Source: Phycicoccus avicenniae
GTDB lineage: Bacteria; Actinomycetota; Actinomycetes; Actinomycetales; Dermatophilaceae
Direction: 5' to 3'
DNA: 64,000 bases
Assembly (NCBI RefSeq): GCF_018139485.1
Contig: NZ_JAGSNF010000022.1
Location: 1 to 64,000, forward strand
A program made the translations under genes and the position numbers. Positions 16,946 through 25,738 of the stretch are shown piece by piece. Within the stretch, counting starts at the first letter, position 1, and every line of letters starts with the position of its first letter. The notes beneath the pieces are model-generated. The model saw only the letters and a list, made by a program, of their open reading frames with translations. It did not search any database and had not been told where the DNA came from.

Positions 16946-18001
16946 ATGGCCAGCCAGGACTGGTTCGAGAAGGACTTCTACGCCATCCTCGGCGTCCCGA
17001 AGGACGCCGACACCGCGGCGATCAAGAAGGCGTACCGCAAGCTCGCGAAGCAGTACCACCCCGACCGCAACGCCGACGACCCGAGCGCCGAGCAGCGCTT
17101 CAAGGACGTCGGCGAGGCCAACGCCGTGCTGTCCGACCCGCAGCAGCGCGAGGAGTACGACGCGGTCCGGTCGATGGCCGGTGGCGGTGCCCGCTTCCGC
17201 GCCGGGGCCGGCGGGCCCGCGGGCGACGCCGGCTTCGAGGACATCTTCAGCGCGTTCGGCGGCGGGGGCGGCGGCAGCCGCGTCCGCTTCTCCCAGGGCG
17301 GTCCGGGCGGCGGCTACGCCCAGGGCGGCGAGGACATCAACGACATCCTCGCCCAGATGTTCGGGGGTGCCGGCGGTGCCGGGCCGCGGGCCGGTGGACC
17401 CCGGGGCGGGGCCGACCCGTTCGGCGGCTTCACCTCCTCGCGCGGCCCGCGTCCGGGCGCCGACGTCCAGGCCCGCACGACGCTCGCCTTCCGCGACGCC
17501 GTCGAGGGCGCGACCGTCACCCTCAGCACCCGCGAAGGCGGCAAGGTCACCGCGAAGATCCCCGCGGGGGTCCGCGACGGCCAGAAGATCCGGCTGCGCG
17601 GCAAGGGCGCCGAGGGTGACCCCGGTGCCGCCCGCGGTGACCTCATCCTCACCGTCGCCGTCCGGAAGCACCCGGTCTTCGGGCGCTCGGGCGACGACCT
17701 CACCGTCGACCTGCCCGTGACCTTCGCCGAGGCCGCGCTCGGTGCGACCGTGAGCGTGCCGACGCTCGACGGCACCCCGGTCCGGGTCAAGGTCGCCGCC
17801 GGCACCCCGAGCGGCCGCGTCCTGCGCCTCAAGGGTCGGGGGGTGCAGACCGCGAAGGCGACCGGTGACCTGCTCGCCAAGGTGCAGGTCGTGGTCCCCC
17901 AGCGGCTCTCGGACGAGGCGCGACACGCGGTCGAGACCCTCCGTGACGCCGAGGGCGACGCCGACCCGCGTGCGACCCTGTTCGAGCAGGCCGCCACCTG
18001 A
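16946..18001 (+). CDS. dnaJ: DnaJ-type cochaperone lacking the zinc-finger domain
   Basis: A 351-residue J-protein that stimulates DnaK ATPase. The J domain is residues 1-75 with the essential HPD in QYHPDRNADD. A long Gly/Phe/Arg-rich region spans about 80-170. The C-terminal substrate-binding domains follow (TLAFRDAVEGATVTL to the end). None of the four CxxCxGxG zinc motifs of classical DnaJ is present, and the protein has no cysteine cluster, so it is a type II (CbpA-like) J-protein placed where dnaJ usually stands in dnaK operons. Confidence 0.93.
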   Translation: MASQDWFEKDFYAILGVPKDADTAAIKKAYRKLAKQYHPDRNADDPSAEQRFKDVGEANAVLSDPQQREEYDAVRSMAGGGARFRAGAGGPAGDAGFEDIFSAFGGGGGGSRVRFSQGGPGGGYAQGGEDINDILAQMFGGAGGAGPRAGGPRGGADPFGGFTSSRGPRPGADVQARTTLAFRDAVEGATVTLSTREGGKVTAKIPAGVRDGQKIRLRGKGAEGDPGAARGDLILTVAVRKHPVFGRSGDDLTVDLPVTFAEAALGATVSVPTLDGTPVRVKVAAGTPSGRVLRLKGRGVQTAKATGDLLAKVQVVVPQRLSDEARHAVETLRDAEGDADPRATLFEQAAT

Positions 18002-18015
18002 CGGGAGGCAGCGCA

Positions 18016-18471
18016 ATGGCCAGGATCGACGTCGCCGCGTTCGGCCCGGACGACGACACCCCCGTGTTCGTCATCTCCGTCGCCGCCGAGCTCGCGGGGA
18101 TGCACGCCCAGACCCTGCGGCAGTACGACCGGCTCGGCCTGGTCACCCCGTCGCGGACCAAGGGCGGCGGCCGGCGCTACTCGGCCCGCGACGTCGCGCT
18201 CCTTCGGGAGGTGCAGCGGCTGTCCCAGGACGAGGGTGTGTCGCTGTCCGGCGTCGCGCGCATCCTCGAGCTCGAGAACCAGGTCGACGCCCTGCGCCGG
18301 CGGGTCGCCGAGCTCACCGACGAGGTCGACGCCCTGCGGGCAGTGCACGGCGGCTCGACCCGGGTGTTCTCGGTGAGCCCCACCGGAGACGTCTGGGCCG
18401 GCCGCCTCGGCGAGCGGCCGCGGGCCGGTCGCAGCCAGGCGCTCGTCGTGTGGAGCCCCCACCGGGGCTGA
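18016..18471 (+). CDS. hspR: Heat-shock repressor HspR, MerR family
   Basis: A 151-residue repressor of the dnaK operon and clpB. The MerR winged helix is at about 16-85 (VISVAAELAGMHAQTLRQYDRLGLV, then GGGRRYSARDVALLREVQ). A coiled-coil helix (ILELENQVDALRRRVAELTDEVDALR) follows, then a short basic tail. In actinomycetes HspR binds HAIR sites with DnaK as corepressor; both operator types occur in this window. It is the last gene of the operon, 14 bases after dnaJ, with a GGGAGG site. Confidence 0.95.
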   Translation: MARIDVAAFGPDDDTPVFVISVAAELAGMHAQTLRQYDRLGLVTPSRTKGGGRRYSARDVALLREVQRLSQDEGVSLSGVARILELENQVDALRRRVAELTDEVDALRAVHGGSTRVFSVSPTGDVWAGRLGERPRAGRSQALVVWSPHRG

Positions 18472-18544
18472 CCGCGATCACCGTCCGGGGGCGGGGCTTT
18501 GGCAGGATGACCCCCGTCCGTCCCTGTCGACGCTGGAGGTACCG

Positions 18545-20038
18545 GTGGCCGAGGTCTTCGTCGGCGTCGACGTCGGGACCGGCAGCACGAAGGCCGTCGC
18601 CGCGACCGCCGCGGGCGACGTCGTCGCGACCGCGACCCGGAGCCACCGGGTGTCGATGCCGTGGCCGGGTCGGGCGGAGGTCGACCCCGTCGCCGTCGAG
18701 GACGAGGTCGCCCAGGTCTGCCGCGAGCTCGCCGGGGCGCTCGGCGCCCACACCGTCGTCGGGCTCTGCGTGAGCGGGATGGGGCCCTGTCTCGTCGTGA
18801 CCGGCGACGACGGGGTGCCGCTGCGCCCGGCCGTCCTCTACGGCATCGACGGCCGGGCGACCGACCAGATCGTCGCGCTCACGGCGCGGCTCGGCGCCGC
18901 CGAGATCCGCCGACGGTGCGGCAAGGACCTCACGACGCAGGCCGTCGGCCCGAAGCTCGCGTGGGTGCGCCAGGAGGAGCCGGAGGTCTGGTCCCGCACG
19001 ACGCGGTGGTGGGGGCTCAGCTCCTGGCTCGTCGGACGGCTCACCGGCGAGTACGTCCTCGACCACCAGACGGCCAGCCAGTGCGACCCGCTCTACGACG
19101 TCACGGCGTTCGACTGGGCCCACGACTGGGTCGAGGAGGTGACGCCCGGGACGACCCCGCCCCGGCTCGTCTGGCCGCAGGACGTGGTCGGCCGGCTCGG
19201 CGCCGAGGCGGCCGCGCGGACGGGGCTCCCCGCGGGCACCCCGGTCTCGGCCGGCACCGTCGACGCGTGGGCCGAGGCGTTCTCGGCCGGCGTGCGGGAC
19301 GAACGCGACCTCATGCTCATGTACGGGTCGACGATGTTCCTCGTCCAGCCCGTCACCCGCCCCGTCGCGCACCCGGACCTGTGGCTCACCGCCGGTGTCG
19401 TCCCCGGTACCCGGACCCTCGCGGGCGGGACGGCGACGAGCGGCTCGCTCGTCCAGTGGGTCCGCGACCTCACCGGTGCCGACCTCCCAGACCTCGAGGC
19501 GGAGGCCGCCGCGGTCCCCGCCGGGGCCGAGGGCCTGCTGCTGCTGCCGTACTTCGCGGGGGAGCGGACCCCGGTCCAGGACCCCCGGGCGAGCGGGGTC
19601 GCGGTCGGTCTCACCCTGCGGCACGGGAGGGGGCACCTCATGCGCGCCGCCTGCGAGGGCATCGCGCTCGGGATCCGCCAGGTCCTCGAGCTCGTCGACC
19701 TGGGCGACGGACCCGCGGCGCCCCGCTCCCGGGTCGTCGCCGTCGGCGGAGGCACCCGCTCACGCCTGCTCACCCAGGTCGTGAGCGACGTGAGCGGACG
19801 GCCCCAGGTCGTGCCCGAGCAGGCGATCGGGGCGAGCTACGGTAGCGCGCTGCTGTCCGCGATCGGCACCGGCGCGGTCCCGCCGGACACCGACTGGGCC
19901 CGCGACGGGGTGCTCGTCGAGCCCGACGAGCGGCGCCGTGAGGTCTACGACGCGCTGTACCGGACCTTCACCGCGCTCTACGGCGACACGGTGGAACACA
20001 TGCACGACCTGGCCGAGGTCGCCCGCGCTCAGGCCTGA
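18545..20038 (+). CDS. FGGY family carbohydrate kinase
   Basis: A 497-residue sugar or polyol kinase of the xylulokinase-like FGGY group. The phosphate motif GVDVGTGSTKAV opens the protein. YGSTMFL (about residue 259) and the C-terminal VAVGGGTRSRLLTQVVSDV (about 398) are family motifs. It starts at GTG 18545 after GGAGGT. It lies next to the tetritol cluster and convergent with its SorC regulator, so it probably phosphorylates a polyol or ketose taken up by the same system. The Dak-type kinase already provides the erythrulose kinase step, which makes the exact substrate here uncertain. Confidence 0.85.
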   Translation: MAEVFVGVDVGTGSTKAVAATAAGDVVATATRSHRVSMPWPGRAEVDPVAVEDEVAQVCRELAGALGAHTVVGLCVSGMGPCLVVTGDDGVPLRPAVLYGIDGRATDQIVALTARLGAAEIRRRCGKDLTTQAVGPKLAWVRQEEPEVWSRTTRWWGLSSWLVGRLTGEYVLDHQTASQCDPLYDVTAFDWAHDWVEEVTPGTTPPRLVWPQDVVGRLGAEAAARTGLPAGTPVSAGTVDAWAEAFSAGVRDERDLMLMYGSTMFLVQPVTRPVAHPDLWLTAGVVPGTRTLAGGTATSGSLVQWVRDLTGADLPDLEAEAAAVPAGAEGLLLLPYFAGERTPVQDPRASGVAVGLTLRHGRGHLMRAACEGIALGIRQVLELVDLGDGPAAPRSRVVAVGGGTRSRLLTQVVSDVSGRPQVVPEQAIGASYGSALLSAIGTGAVPPDTDWARDGVLVEPDERRREVYDALYRTFTALYGDTVEHMHDLAEVARAQA

Positions 20039-20042
20039 GCGC
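20025..20042. repeat. Palindrome containing both stop codons of convergent genes
   Basis: A perfect 18-base palindrome without a loop holds the TGA of the FGGY kinase gene (20036-20038) and the stop of the SorC regulator gene (complement of 20029-20031). The two coding regions overlap by 10 bases inside it. Confidence 0.75.
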
Positions 20043-21006
20043 CGGTCCGGGCGAGGAGGGCGGTGGCCGTCGGGGCGTCGGTCACGAGCTCGGTGACGTA
20101 GCGCGCCCGGACCGCGGCGAGGATGCCGGAGGTCTTGATCGCGCCGACCGCGACCCCGATCGCGTGCGGGACCCGGCGCAGGTCCTCGAGCTCCATCGCG
20201 AGCAGCCGGTCGCTGCCCGGGAAGTCGAGCGGGGTGCCGTCCTCGGTGAAGGGGCGGGAGCAGACGTCGCCGACGGCCGAGGCGAGCCCGGCGCTGCCGC
20301 CGGGGAGGACGCTCGGCAGCGACGTCCGGCTGCTCGGCGGGGCGCCGATGCCGATGACGGCGGCCGAGGCGGACGCCCACAGGTCGGTGACGCGGCGGAT
20401 CGTCGCGTCGCCCCGCAGGAGGGTGGACAGCTCGGGGCCCGGCATCGCGGGGGCGTAGAGGAACTGCGGCGAGCCGCCGACGCGCGCCGCGACCTGCCGG
20501 GTGATCTCGTTCGTCTGGTAGTACTCCTCCGGCTCGTCCGACCCGCCGACGACGGGGGCGACGAGGACACCGGGCAGCGGCGTCAGGGCGTGCTGGGCGA
20601 CGCCGTGGACGGTCGCCCCGGACGACACGAGGAGGGCGTCCCCGGCCCGCAGCCCGGCCGCGGCGAGCGCCTCGCCGACGGCGGGGGCGAGGACCGACCC
20701 GGTCCCCGAGGCGCCGACCGGTGGGGTCACCCAGGCGCGGGACAGGCCGAGGCGTGCCGCGAGCCGCTCGGCGAGGTCGGCGGTGACGAGCGGCTCCGGC
20801 TCGCGGACCTCGATGTGGACGATGCCGCGGGCCCGGGCCTCGGAGAGCAGCCGGCTCACCGTCGGGCGGCTCGTGCCGAGGGCGGCCGCGACCTGCGCCT
20901 GGTTCGCGTCCTCGAGGTAGTACATCCGGGCCGCCCGGTAGAGCAGGTCGGCCGGGAAGCGACCGGCCGAGGTGTCGGTGTCGGGCTCCTGCCGCGACGG
21001 CGCCAT
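20029..21006 (-). CDS. SorC family sugar-binding transcriptional regulator
   Basis: A 325-residue regulator. The N-terminal helix-turn-helix is YLEDANQAQVAAALGTSRPTVSRLLSEARARGIV (about residues 29-63). The rest is the sugar-phosphate-binding SorC/DeoR effector domain (from LAPAVGEALAAAGLRAGD to SDRLLAMELEDLRRVP). It resembles the regulators of erythritol and other polyol operons. It is divergent from eltD with a 145-base shared region and probably responds to a tetrose phosphate intermediate. ATG 21004-21006 is preceded by AGAGGAGG. Upstream in-frame codons extend into the promoter and are rejected. Confidence 0.88.
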   Translation of the reverse strand: MAPSRQEPDTDTSAGRFPADLLYRAARMYYLEDANQAQVAAALGTSRPTVSRLLSEARARGIVHIEVREPEPLVTADLAERLAARLGLSRAWVTPPVGASGTGSVLAPAVGEALAAAGLRAGDALLVSSGATVHGVAQHALTPLPGVLVAPVVGGSDEPEEYYQTNEITRQVAARVGGSPQFLYAPAMPGPELSTLLRGDATIRRVTDLWASASAAVIGIGAPPSSRTSLPSVLPGGSAGLASAVGDVCSRPFTEDGTPLDFPGSDRLLAMELEDLRRVPHAIGVAVGAIKTSGILAAVRARYVTELVTDAPTATALLARTGAQA

Positions 21007-21051
21007 GACGGCCCTCCTCTCGTCCGGGCCGAGTATGCCGGATCGGCCGTC

Positions 21052-21073
21052 TGAAAAAATGTTCTGGACAAAA
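21052..21073. promoter_or_regulatory. AT-rich operator candidate between SorC gene and eltD
   Basis: A 22-base AT-rich island, rare in this DNA, contains the interrupted palindrome TGTTCTGGACA at 21060-21070. It lies between the divergent SorC-type regulator and eltD, and is the natural candidate for the regulator's binding site. Binding is inferred. Confidence 0.45.
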
Positions 21074-21151
21074 GTGCGGAGCGCTCGTACGGTTGGTCCG
21101 CACCCACCCGCTCGACGGCGCGACGCAGCGCCGGACCAATGGAGGTCTTCC

Positions 21152-22264
21152 GTGACGGACACGGCGACGACGACACCCGGAACCGATGTGCCGACGACCA
21201 TGCAGGCCGTCGTCTGCCACGGTCCGCGCGACTACCGCCTCGAGGAGCTGCCGGTCCCGACCCCCGGCCCGGGCGAGGCCCTCGTCCGCGTCGAGGCGGT
21301 CGGCATCTGCGCGAGCGACCTGAAGGCGTACCACGGGGCCGCGAAGTTCTGGGGCGACGAGAACCGCCCCGCCTGGGCCGAGACCGAGGTCGTCCCGGGC
21401 CACGAGTTCACCGGGACGGTCGTGCAGCTCGACGACGCCGCCCGCGCCCGCTGGTCGGTCGAGGTCGGGGACCGGGTCGTCGCCGAGCAGATCGTCCCCT
21501 GCTGGGACTGCCGCTACTGCGACACCGGGAACTACCACATGTGCGCCCCGCACGACATGTTCGGCTTCAAGCGCCGCAACCCCGGCGGCATGGCCTCGTA
21601 CATGGTCTTCCCGGTCGAGGCGCTCGTGCACCGGATCAGCAAGGACCTCCCGCCGGCCCACGCCGCCTTCGCCGAGCCGCTGTCCTGCGCGCTGCACGCC
21701 GTCGAGCGGGCGGCCATCCGCTTCGACGACGTCGTCGTCGTCGCCGGCTGTGGCCCGATCGGCCTCGGGATGATCGCCGGCGCCGCCGCGAAGTTCCCCG
21801 CCGAGATCGTCGCCCTCGACATGGACCCCCGCAAGCTCGACCTCGCGCTGCGGACCGGTGCCACCCGCGCCATCAACATCGCCGACACCGACGCCGTCGC
21901 CGAGGTGAAGGCGATGACCGGCGGCTACGGCGCCGACGTCTACCTCGAGGGGACCGGCCACCCGTCCGCGGTGCTCCAGGGCCTCAACCTGCTCCGCAAG
22001 CTCGGCCGGTTCGTCGAGTACTCCGTCTTCAAGGACGACGTCTCCGTCGACTGGTCGATCATCAGCGACGACAAGGAGCTCGACGTCCTCGGCGCGCACC
22101 TCGGTCCGGGCTGCTGGCCCGCCGCGATCCGCCTCATCGAGTCCGGCCGGCTGCCGATGGACGACATCTGCACCCACCAGCTGCCGCTCGCCGAGTTCCA
22201 GCGCGGGCTCGACCTCGTCGCCTCGGGCGCCGAGTCGATCAAGGTCTCGCTGATCCCCGGATGA
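21152..22264 (+). CDS. eltD: Erythritol/L-threitol dehydrogenase
   Basis: A 370-residue zinc-dependent medium-chain dehydrogenase. Catalytic zinc ligands are Cys53 (GICASDLK), His84 and Glu85 (GHEF). The structural zinc has four cysteines at about 117, 120, 123 and 131. The NAD fold has CGPIGLGMIAG (about 205). From memory it matches the Mycobacterium smegmatis erythritol/L-threitol dehydrogenase closely over the whole length, including the long insert GAAKFWGDENRPAWAE. The enzyme oxidises erythritol or L-threitol to L-erythrulose. GTG 21152 follows GGAGG. It is first in an operon whose later genes supply the kinase and isomerases for L-erythrulose. Confidence 0.88.
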   Translation: MTDTATTTPGTDVPTTMQAVVCHGPRDYRLEELPVPTPGPGEALVRVEAVGICASDLKAYHGAAKFWGDENRPAWAETEVVPGHEFTGTVVQLDDAARARWSVEVGDRVVAEQIVPCWDCRYCDTGNYHMCAPHDMFGFKRRNPGGMASYMVFPVEALVHRISKDLPPAHAAFAEPLSCALHAVERAAIRFDDVVVVAGCGPIGLGMIAGAAAKFPAEIVALDMDPRKLDLALRTGATRAINIADTDAVAEVKAMTGGYGADVYLEGTGHPSAVLQGLNLLRKLGRFVEYSVFKDDVSVDWSIISDDKELDVLGAHLGPGCWPAAIRLIESGRLPMDDICTHQLPLAEFQRGLDLVASGAESIKVSLIPG

Positions 22265-22965
22265 GCACCGCACCCGCCCCCGCCCCGGCGGCACCGGCCG
22301 CCGACCGCCCCCCGTCGCAGAGGAGCCCCCGGATGACCCGCACCCGTCGCCGGCCGCTCGTCCTGCTCGGCGCCGCCGTCCTCCTCCTCGTCGCGATGGT
22401 CGTCTCGACGAAGTTCGTCACGCCCGAGGAGGCCGAGGCCCTGCGGCCGCAGCAGTTCGAGGCGCCCGTCTACGTCCAGGAGAACTTCCCGCAGGTCGTC
22501 GAGACCCTCACGGCGGAGGCCACCGACCTCGCGACCGTCGCCGAGGCGGTCGACGCCGACCCGCAGGCCGGCGGTGAGCAGTTCGGCGTCGCCGTCGGCA
22601 GCGGCAAGTTCGCCGTCCCGGTCTCGTTCACCGGCACGGTGACGAGCGTCGACGACCGGTTCATGGAGGTCGACGTCGAGGGCGTCCCAGACGGCGACAC
22701 CGTCCGCATCCCCATCGGGAACGCCGTGAGCGGGACCCCGGTGCGCGACGCAACGGGCTTCATGACCTTCGGGGACTTCCCCGGCCAGACCGACTTCCAG
22801 AACGTCGCCAACGAGCTGAAGCTCGTCATCGCCGACGAGGTCGTCGGGGCCGCCGACCCGGCGTCGCTCGAGGGTCAGGAGGTCTCCGTCGTCGGTGCCT
22901 TCGCGACCGGCGGCCCCGAGGGCTCCTACCTCGTCCAGCCCGTCGTCCTGCAGGCCACGTCGTGA
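22261..22965 (+). CDS. DUF2291 membrane-anchored protein of a sugar ABC operon
   Basis: A 234-residue protein with a disordered Ala/Pro N-terminus, one transmembrane segment (about residues 30-49) and an external domain containing VAVGSGKFAVPVSFTGTV and PIGNAVSGTPVRDATGFMTFGDFPGQTDFQNVANELK, typical of DUF2291. The family is found with ribose/polyol-type ABC importers; its role is unknown. It overlaps eltD (ATGA) and the ATPase gene (GTGA). ATG 22333 is an alternative start that would remove the Ala/Pro leader. Confidence 0.8.
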   Translation: MSTAPAPAPAAPAADRPPSQRSPRMTRTRRRPLVLLGAAVLLLVAMVVSTKFVTPEEAEALRPQQFEAPVYVQENFPQVVETLTAEATDLATVAEAVDADPQAGGEQFGVAVGSGKFAVPVSFTGTVTSVDDRFMEVDVEGVPDGDTVRIPIGNAVSGTPVRDATGFMTFGDFPGQTDFQNVANELKLVIADEVVGAADPASLEGQEVSVVGAFATGGPEGSYLVQPVVLQATS

Positions 22966-24548
22966 CCGCCGTCACCGAGACGCCCACCGAGGCCGCCGCG
23001 CACGAGGGCGACGTCGTCCTGCGGGCCGTCGACATCACGAAGACCTACGGGGTGACCCGCGCGCTCAAGGGGGTCAACTTCGACGTCCGGCGCGGCAAGG
23101 TCACCGTCCTCTTCGGGGAGAACGGTGCCGGCAAGTCGACGCTCATGAAGATCCTCTCCGGGGTCGAGCAGCCGACCGGCGGCGTCCTCGAGCTCGACGG
23201 CGAGCCGGTGACCCTCGCGTCGACGACCGACGCCGTCGACCGGGGCATCGCGATCATCCACCAGGAGCTCAACCTCTGCCCCAACCTCAACGTCCGCGAC
23301 AACATCTTCATCGGCCGCGAGCTGCGGACCGCCCGCGGCATCGACTACGGGCGGGAGGCGGAGATCACCCGCGGGCTCATGGCGCGGCTCGAGGAGGAGA
23401 TCTCGCCGGACACCCTCGTCGCCGACCTGCGGCTCGGGCAGCAGCAGATCGTCGAGATCGCCCGCGCCCTCGCGGCGGACGCCCGCATCCTCATCATGGA
23501 CGAGCCGACGTCGGCCCTGTCCTCGGCCGAGGTCGAGGTCCTCTTCAAGGTCATCGACGACCTCACCGCCTCCGGGGTCGCGATCGTCTACATCTCGCAC
23601 CACCTCGAGGAGGCCATCGAGGTCGCCGACCACGCCGTCGTCTTCCGCGACGGCGACCTCGTCGCCGACCGGGACGCCGAGGGCCTCACCCTCCCGTGGG
23701 TCGTCTCGGCGATGGTCGGCCGCGAGGCGGACTACGACTTCCGGGACGCCTCGCGCGACTACGGCGACGTCGCGCTGCGGATCGAGGACGTGCGCGTCGT
23801 CGACCAGGAGGGCGGCGGCCGCCTCGCCGTCGACGGGGTCTCCCTCGACGTCCGCGAGGGCGAGATCGTCGCCCTCTACGGCCTCATGGGGGCCGGCCGG
23901 ACCGAGCTCATGGAGGCCCTCTCGGGTCGCGAGCCGTTCGCCACCGGCCGGGCCCTGCTCGGCGACACCGACCTCGCGCCGTACTCCATCCAGCAGCGGA
24001 TCGAGCTCGGTATCGGGCTCGTCCCGGAGGACCGGCAGCGCGACGGGCTCGTCCAGCTCATGACCGTCGGCCAGAACCTCTCGCTCGCCAGCCTGCTCGG
24101 CTCGGTGAGGCGGGGGCTGGTCTCCCGCAAGCACGAGCGCGGCGGGATCGAGGACCAGATCCGCGACGTGCGGGTCAAGACGGCCGGCCCGGAGGCGCTC
24201 ATCACCTCGCTGTCCGGCGGCAACCAGCAGAAGGTCGTCATCGGCAAGATGCTCCTCACCGACCCCAGGGTGCTGCTCCTCGACGAGCCCACCCGCGGGA
24301 TCGACGTGGGGGCCAAGGGGGAGATCTTCAGCCTCCTCTTCCGCGAGGCCGCCCGCGGGCTCGCCGTCCTCTACGTGACGTCGGAGATCGGCGAGGCGCT
24401 GAGCGCCGCCCACCGCGTCGTCGTCATGTCCAAGGGTCGGGTCGTCCGCGAGTTCGACCCGCGCACCTGCACCCGTGAAGAAGTCATGGCCGCCGCCGGC
24501 GAGACCGGCGCCGACGTCCACCACACCAAGGAGCAGCACCGTGAGTGA
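22962..24548 (+). CDS. Sugar/polyol ABC importer ATPase (RbsA/XylG type)
   Basis: A 528-residue fused double ATPase. The first half has intact Walker A GENGAGKST (about residue 54), signature LRLGQQQIVEIARAL and Walker B ILIMDEPTSAL. The second half has the degenerate Walker A GLMGAGRTEL, and signature LSGGNQQKVVIGKML with LLLDEPTRGIDVGAK. This asymmetric pattern is the rule in the ribose/xylose/erythritol importer family. It energises the permease encoded next, and overlaps both neighbours. Confidence 0.93.
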   Translation: MTAVTETPTEAAAHEGDVVLRAVDITKTYGVTRALKGVNFDVRRGKVTVLFGENGAGKSTLMKILSGVEQPTGGVLELDGEPVTLASTTDAVDRGIAIIHQELNLCPNLNVRDNIFIGRELRTARGIDYGREAEITRGLMARLEEEISPDTLVADLRLGQQQIVEIARALAADARILIMDEPTSALSSAEVEVLFKVIDDLTASGVAIVYISHHLEEAIEVADHAVVFRDGDLVADRDAEGLTLPWVVSAMVGREADYDFRDASRDYGDVALRIEDVRVVDQEGGGRLAVDGVSLDVREGEIVALYGLMGAGRTELMEALSGREPFATGRALLGDTDLAPYSIQQRIELGIGLVPEDRQRDGLVQLMTVGQNLSLASLLGSVRRGLVSRKHERGGIEDQIRDVRVKTAGPEALITSLSGGNQQKVVIGKMLLTDPRVLLLDEPTRGIDVGAKGEIFSLLFREAARGLAVLYVTSEIGEALSAAHRVVVMSKGRVVREFDPRTCTREEVMAAAGETGADVHHTKEQHRE

Positions 24549-25659
24549 CACCCTCGCCCCCGAGCGGGAGACCCGCCCGGCGCCGCCGCCGCAGGAGCCC
24601 CGCCGCCGCCGGATCAACCTCGGCAACGTCCTCGTCGAGGGCCGGGCGCTCGTCGCGCTCGCGATCATCGTCGTGATCTTCGCGTCGCTGTCGCCGAACT
24701 ACCTCCAGCCGGACAACCTCATCCTCATGACGCGCCACGTCGCGATGAACGCGATCCTGGCGATCGGGATGCTCATGGTCATCCTCAACGGCGGCATCGA
24801 CCTGTCGGTCGGCTCGACCGTCGGACTGTCCGGGGTCATCGCCGGCTACCTGCTCCAGGGCTGGGACATGCCGATCACCCAGCTCGTCGCCTACCCGCCG
24901 GTGTGGGTCGTCATCATCGGCGCGGTCGCCCTCGGCGCCCTCGTCGGGTACGTCAACGGCCTGCTCGTCTCCAAGCTCAACGTCGCCCCGTTCATCGCGA
25001 CCCTCGGGATGCTCTACGTCGCCCGCGGGATCGCGCTGCTCATCACGAACGGCGAGACCTTCACCGCCCTCCAGGGCGAGGAGGGCCTCGGCAACACCGG
25101 CTTCGTCACCTTCCTCGCGAGCGCCCCGCTCGGCATCCCGATGCCCGTGTGGTTCATGGTCGTCTTCGCCGTCGGCTTCTCCCTCCTGCTCAACCGGACC
25201 GCGTTCGGCCGCTGGCTCTACGCGACCGGCGGCAACGAACGGGCGGCGGAGCTGTCCGGCGTCCCGGTGAAGAAGGTCCAGACCCTCGTCTACGTCATGT
25301 CCGGCTTCTGCGCCGCCACGGTCGGTCTCCTGCTCACCGCGGACCTCCCGGCGGCGACGCCCCGGGCCGGCGAGTTCTACGAGCTCAACGCCATCGCCGC
25401 GGTCGTCATCGGCGGCGCCGCCCTCTCCGGCGGGCGCGGCACCATCCGCGGCACGCTCATCGGCGCGTTCGTCATCGGCTTCCTCGTCGACGGTCTCGTC
25501 CTCGTCGGCGTCTCGGTCTTCTGGCAGCAGGTCATCAAGGGCGCGGTCATCATCCTCGCCGTCGCCGTCGACCAGCTCCAGCAGTCCTTCCAGAAGCGGC
25601 GCGCCCTCCGCAAGGTCGCCGCGTCCACGAACCGGCCGGGCTCCCCGAGTCCCGCCTGA
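24541..25659 (+). CDS. Sugar/polyol ABC importer permease (RbsC type)
   Basis: A 372-residue membrane protein with about ten helices from residue 32. Family motifs include NGGIDLSVGSTVGLSG (about 85) and GNERAAELSGVPVKKVQ (about 235), followed by GGAALSGGRGTIRGTLIGA (about 300). It forms the homodimeric channel with the upstream ATPase. GTG 24541 overlaps the ATPase end by 8 bases. A hairpin directly follows the stop. Confidence 0.92.
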   Translation: MSDTLAPERETRPAPPPQEPRRRRINLGNVLVEGRALVALAIIVVIFASLSPNYLQPDNLILMTRHVAMNAILAIGMLMVILNGGIDLSVGSTVGLSGVIAGYLLQGWDMPITQLVAYPPVWVVIIGAVALGALVGYVNGLLVSKLNVAPFIATLGMLYVARGIALLITNGETFTALQGEEGLGNTGFVTFLASAPLGIPMPVWFMVVFAVGFSLLLNRTAFGRWLYATGGNERAAELSGVPVKKVQTLVYVMSGFCAATVGLLLTADLPAATPRAGEFYELNAIAAVVIGGAALSGGRGTIRGTLIGAFVIGFLVDGLVLVGVSVFWQQVIKGAVIILAVAVDQLQQSFQKRRALRKVAASTNRPGSPSPA

Positions 25660-25702
25660 CCCGGTGGCCGCCCGCGTCGGTGAGGGCGCGGCGGCCACCG
25701 GG
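25660..25702 (+). terminator. Intercistronic hairpin before the binding-protein gene
   Basis: Thirteen-base arms (25660-25672 and 25690-25702) pair perfectly in the 79-base gap before the substrate-binding protein gene. Such stems in sugar ABC operons can shield the downstream message, which is needed in excess. Confidence 0.55.
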
Positions 25703-25738
25703 TGCACCCACCGCACCACCCTTCCCGAAAGGACCACC

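Noticed and set aside
19760-22294. An 844-codon minus-strand open frame across the FGGY kinase, the SorC gene and eltD
   Set aside because: It runs antisense to eltD and out of frame through the SorC gene; translated residues are low-complexity and match no family.
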